A DNA stretch of 64,000 nt from Methanomassiliicoccus sp. (GTDB lineage Archaea > Thermoplasmatota > Thermoplasmata > Methanomassiliicoccales > Methanomassiliicoccaceae): assembly GCA_016109435.1 (NCBI GenBank), contig JAEILR010000011.1:1-64000 (forward strand), read 5' to 3'. A program made the translations under genes and the position numbers. Shown piece after piece: positions 63,585-64,000 of the stretch; within the stretch, counting starts at the first letter, position 1; every line of letters begins with the position of its first letter. Under the pieces are notes generated by a model. That model was not told the DNA's origin. It searched no databases and saw only the letters and a program-made list of their open reading frames with translations.

Positions 63585-64000
63585 CCATGATCATCTCCGG
63601 CCTCCCCTCCCCTATGACCGGACTGACCGGCGTCATCCTCCGGGTATCGTACAGCCCCCGGTCCCCCAGCTTCAGCTCCGGCAGCACCAGCAACGACTGG
63701 AAGGAAAGGGTCATGAACGGGGAGGGCAGAGGGCAGCCCATGGACCGGAGGAAGGCGGTCATCTCCTTGTCCCTGGCGGCGACCTCTCCGGCGGGGAGGG
63801 TGCTCATGAGACCGGCCACGGGAAGCTCCAGGCCCTTGCCGTCCCGCCCGTCGGTGGCGAAGTACCCGCCTCCCTGGGCGATCACCCGGTCGATGGCCTC
63901 GACCACCAGGCGGGGGCTGGTGCCCACGGCGATGATGTTGTGCGAGTCGTGAGCCACCGACGAGGCCATGGCTCCGGAGAACAGACCGAAGCCCCGGACG
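63571..64000 (-). CDS. ade: Adenine deaminase, C-terminal part (partial)
   Basis: The frame enters from beyond the window (VRGFGLFSGAMASSVAHDSH…) and ends at 63571. ASSVAHDSHNIIAVGT, LELPVAGLMSTLPAGEVAAR, SPFMTLSFQSLLVLPELKLG and RGLYDTRRM are the conserved C-terminal blocks of bacterial/archaeal adenine deaminase, a metal-dependent amidohydrolase that converts adenine to hypoxanthine. The catalytic N-terminal half is outside. Its product is the substrate expected for the Hpt-type enzymes downstream. Confidence 0.9.
   Translation of the reverse strand, partial: VRGFGLFSGAMASSVAHDSHNIIAVGTSPRLVVEAIDRVIAQGGGYFATDGRDGKGLELPVAGLMSTLPAGEVAARDKEMTAFLRSMGCPLPSPFMTLSFQSLLVLPELKLGDRGLYDTRRMTPVSPVIGEGRPEMIMDASP

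Overview
The window is archaeal. It carries a 23-gene ribosomal-protein run in archaeal order, archaeal exosome, proteasome, RNase P, KEOPS, prefoldin and archaeosine genes, and TATA-box promoters. G+C is high. An electron-bifurcating module of F420-non-reducing hydrogenase (MvhADG type) with HdrA, together with FtsZ, fits a Thermoplasmata-related methanogen such as a high-GC Methanomassiliicoccus-like member of the Methanomassiliicoccales. This assignment is inference: no mcr or methyltransferase gene lies in the window.

Layout. 1-10.7 kb: end of pyrG, aIF2-beta with a TRAM domain, an MFS carrier, a zinc-peptidase-like protein, a Ca/Na antiporter, a presenilin-like membrane protease, rps8e, SRP19, DUF211, NAD(P)HX repair enzyme, three metallophosphoesterases and a GyrI-like gene. 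10.7-12.0 kb: an IS200/IS605-type element carrying only tnpB, with both terminal hairpins and probable cleavage sites recognisable; it appears to split the promoter of the GyrI-like gene. 12-18 kb: hdrA-mvhD-mvhG-mvhA on the minus strand, with an unusually long, duplicated HdrA. 18.5-27 kb: a RING-like/zinc-ribbon protein, ftsZ, then the RNA-processing and protein-turnover superoperon (rnp2, psmA, SBDS, rrp4, rrp41, rrp42, rpl37ae, rpoP, pcc1, prefoldin beta, DHH phosphoesterase). 27-35 kb: HAD hydrolase, tyrS, glnA, an acetyltransferase-like gene with no normal start, a flavin disulfide reductase translationally coupled to a MoaD/ThiS-like protein, and RaSEA. 35.2-51 kb: rpl3 to rpl15, secY, EMC3-like, cmk and cbf5/truB. 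51-55 kb: a small membrane-protein/HTH operon with inverted repeats at its promoter, an SSAT-like acetyltransferase, small zinc proteins and a metallo-beta-lactamase nuclease. 55-58.3 kb: a three-gene cassette of a RadA-like protein without a P-loop, a 79-aa helical protein and a divergent family B DNA polymerase with a broken exonuclease. 58.2-64 kb: a TctA-like permease, an ABC-2 exporter, and a purine-salvage group (three phosphoribosyltransferases and the end of adenine deaminase).

How the genes work together. The ribosomal, SecY, RNA-polymerase, exosome and proteasome genes form tightly spaced operons, often with ATGA or one-base overlaps. HdrA-MvhADG would couple H2 oxidation to ferredoxin and heterodisulfide reduction, with HdrBC encoded elsewhere. 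The most promising candidate for an undescribed system is the RadA-like/79-aa/PolB cassette, which resembles in logic the bacterial ImuA-ImuB-DnaE2 damage-tolerance modules. Also notable are a 16-bp perfect palindrome touching the start codon of the RING-like gene, and a TnpB with a displaced RuvC glutamate.

Limits: function is assigned by reading motifs, with no database search. Start codons were chosen from TATA distance, Shine-Dalgarno-like sequence and family length, and several are uncertain.
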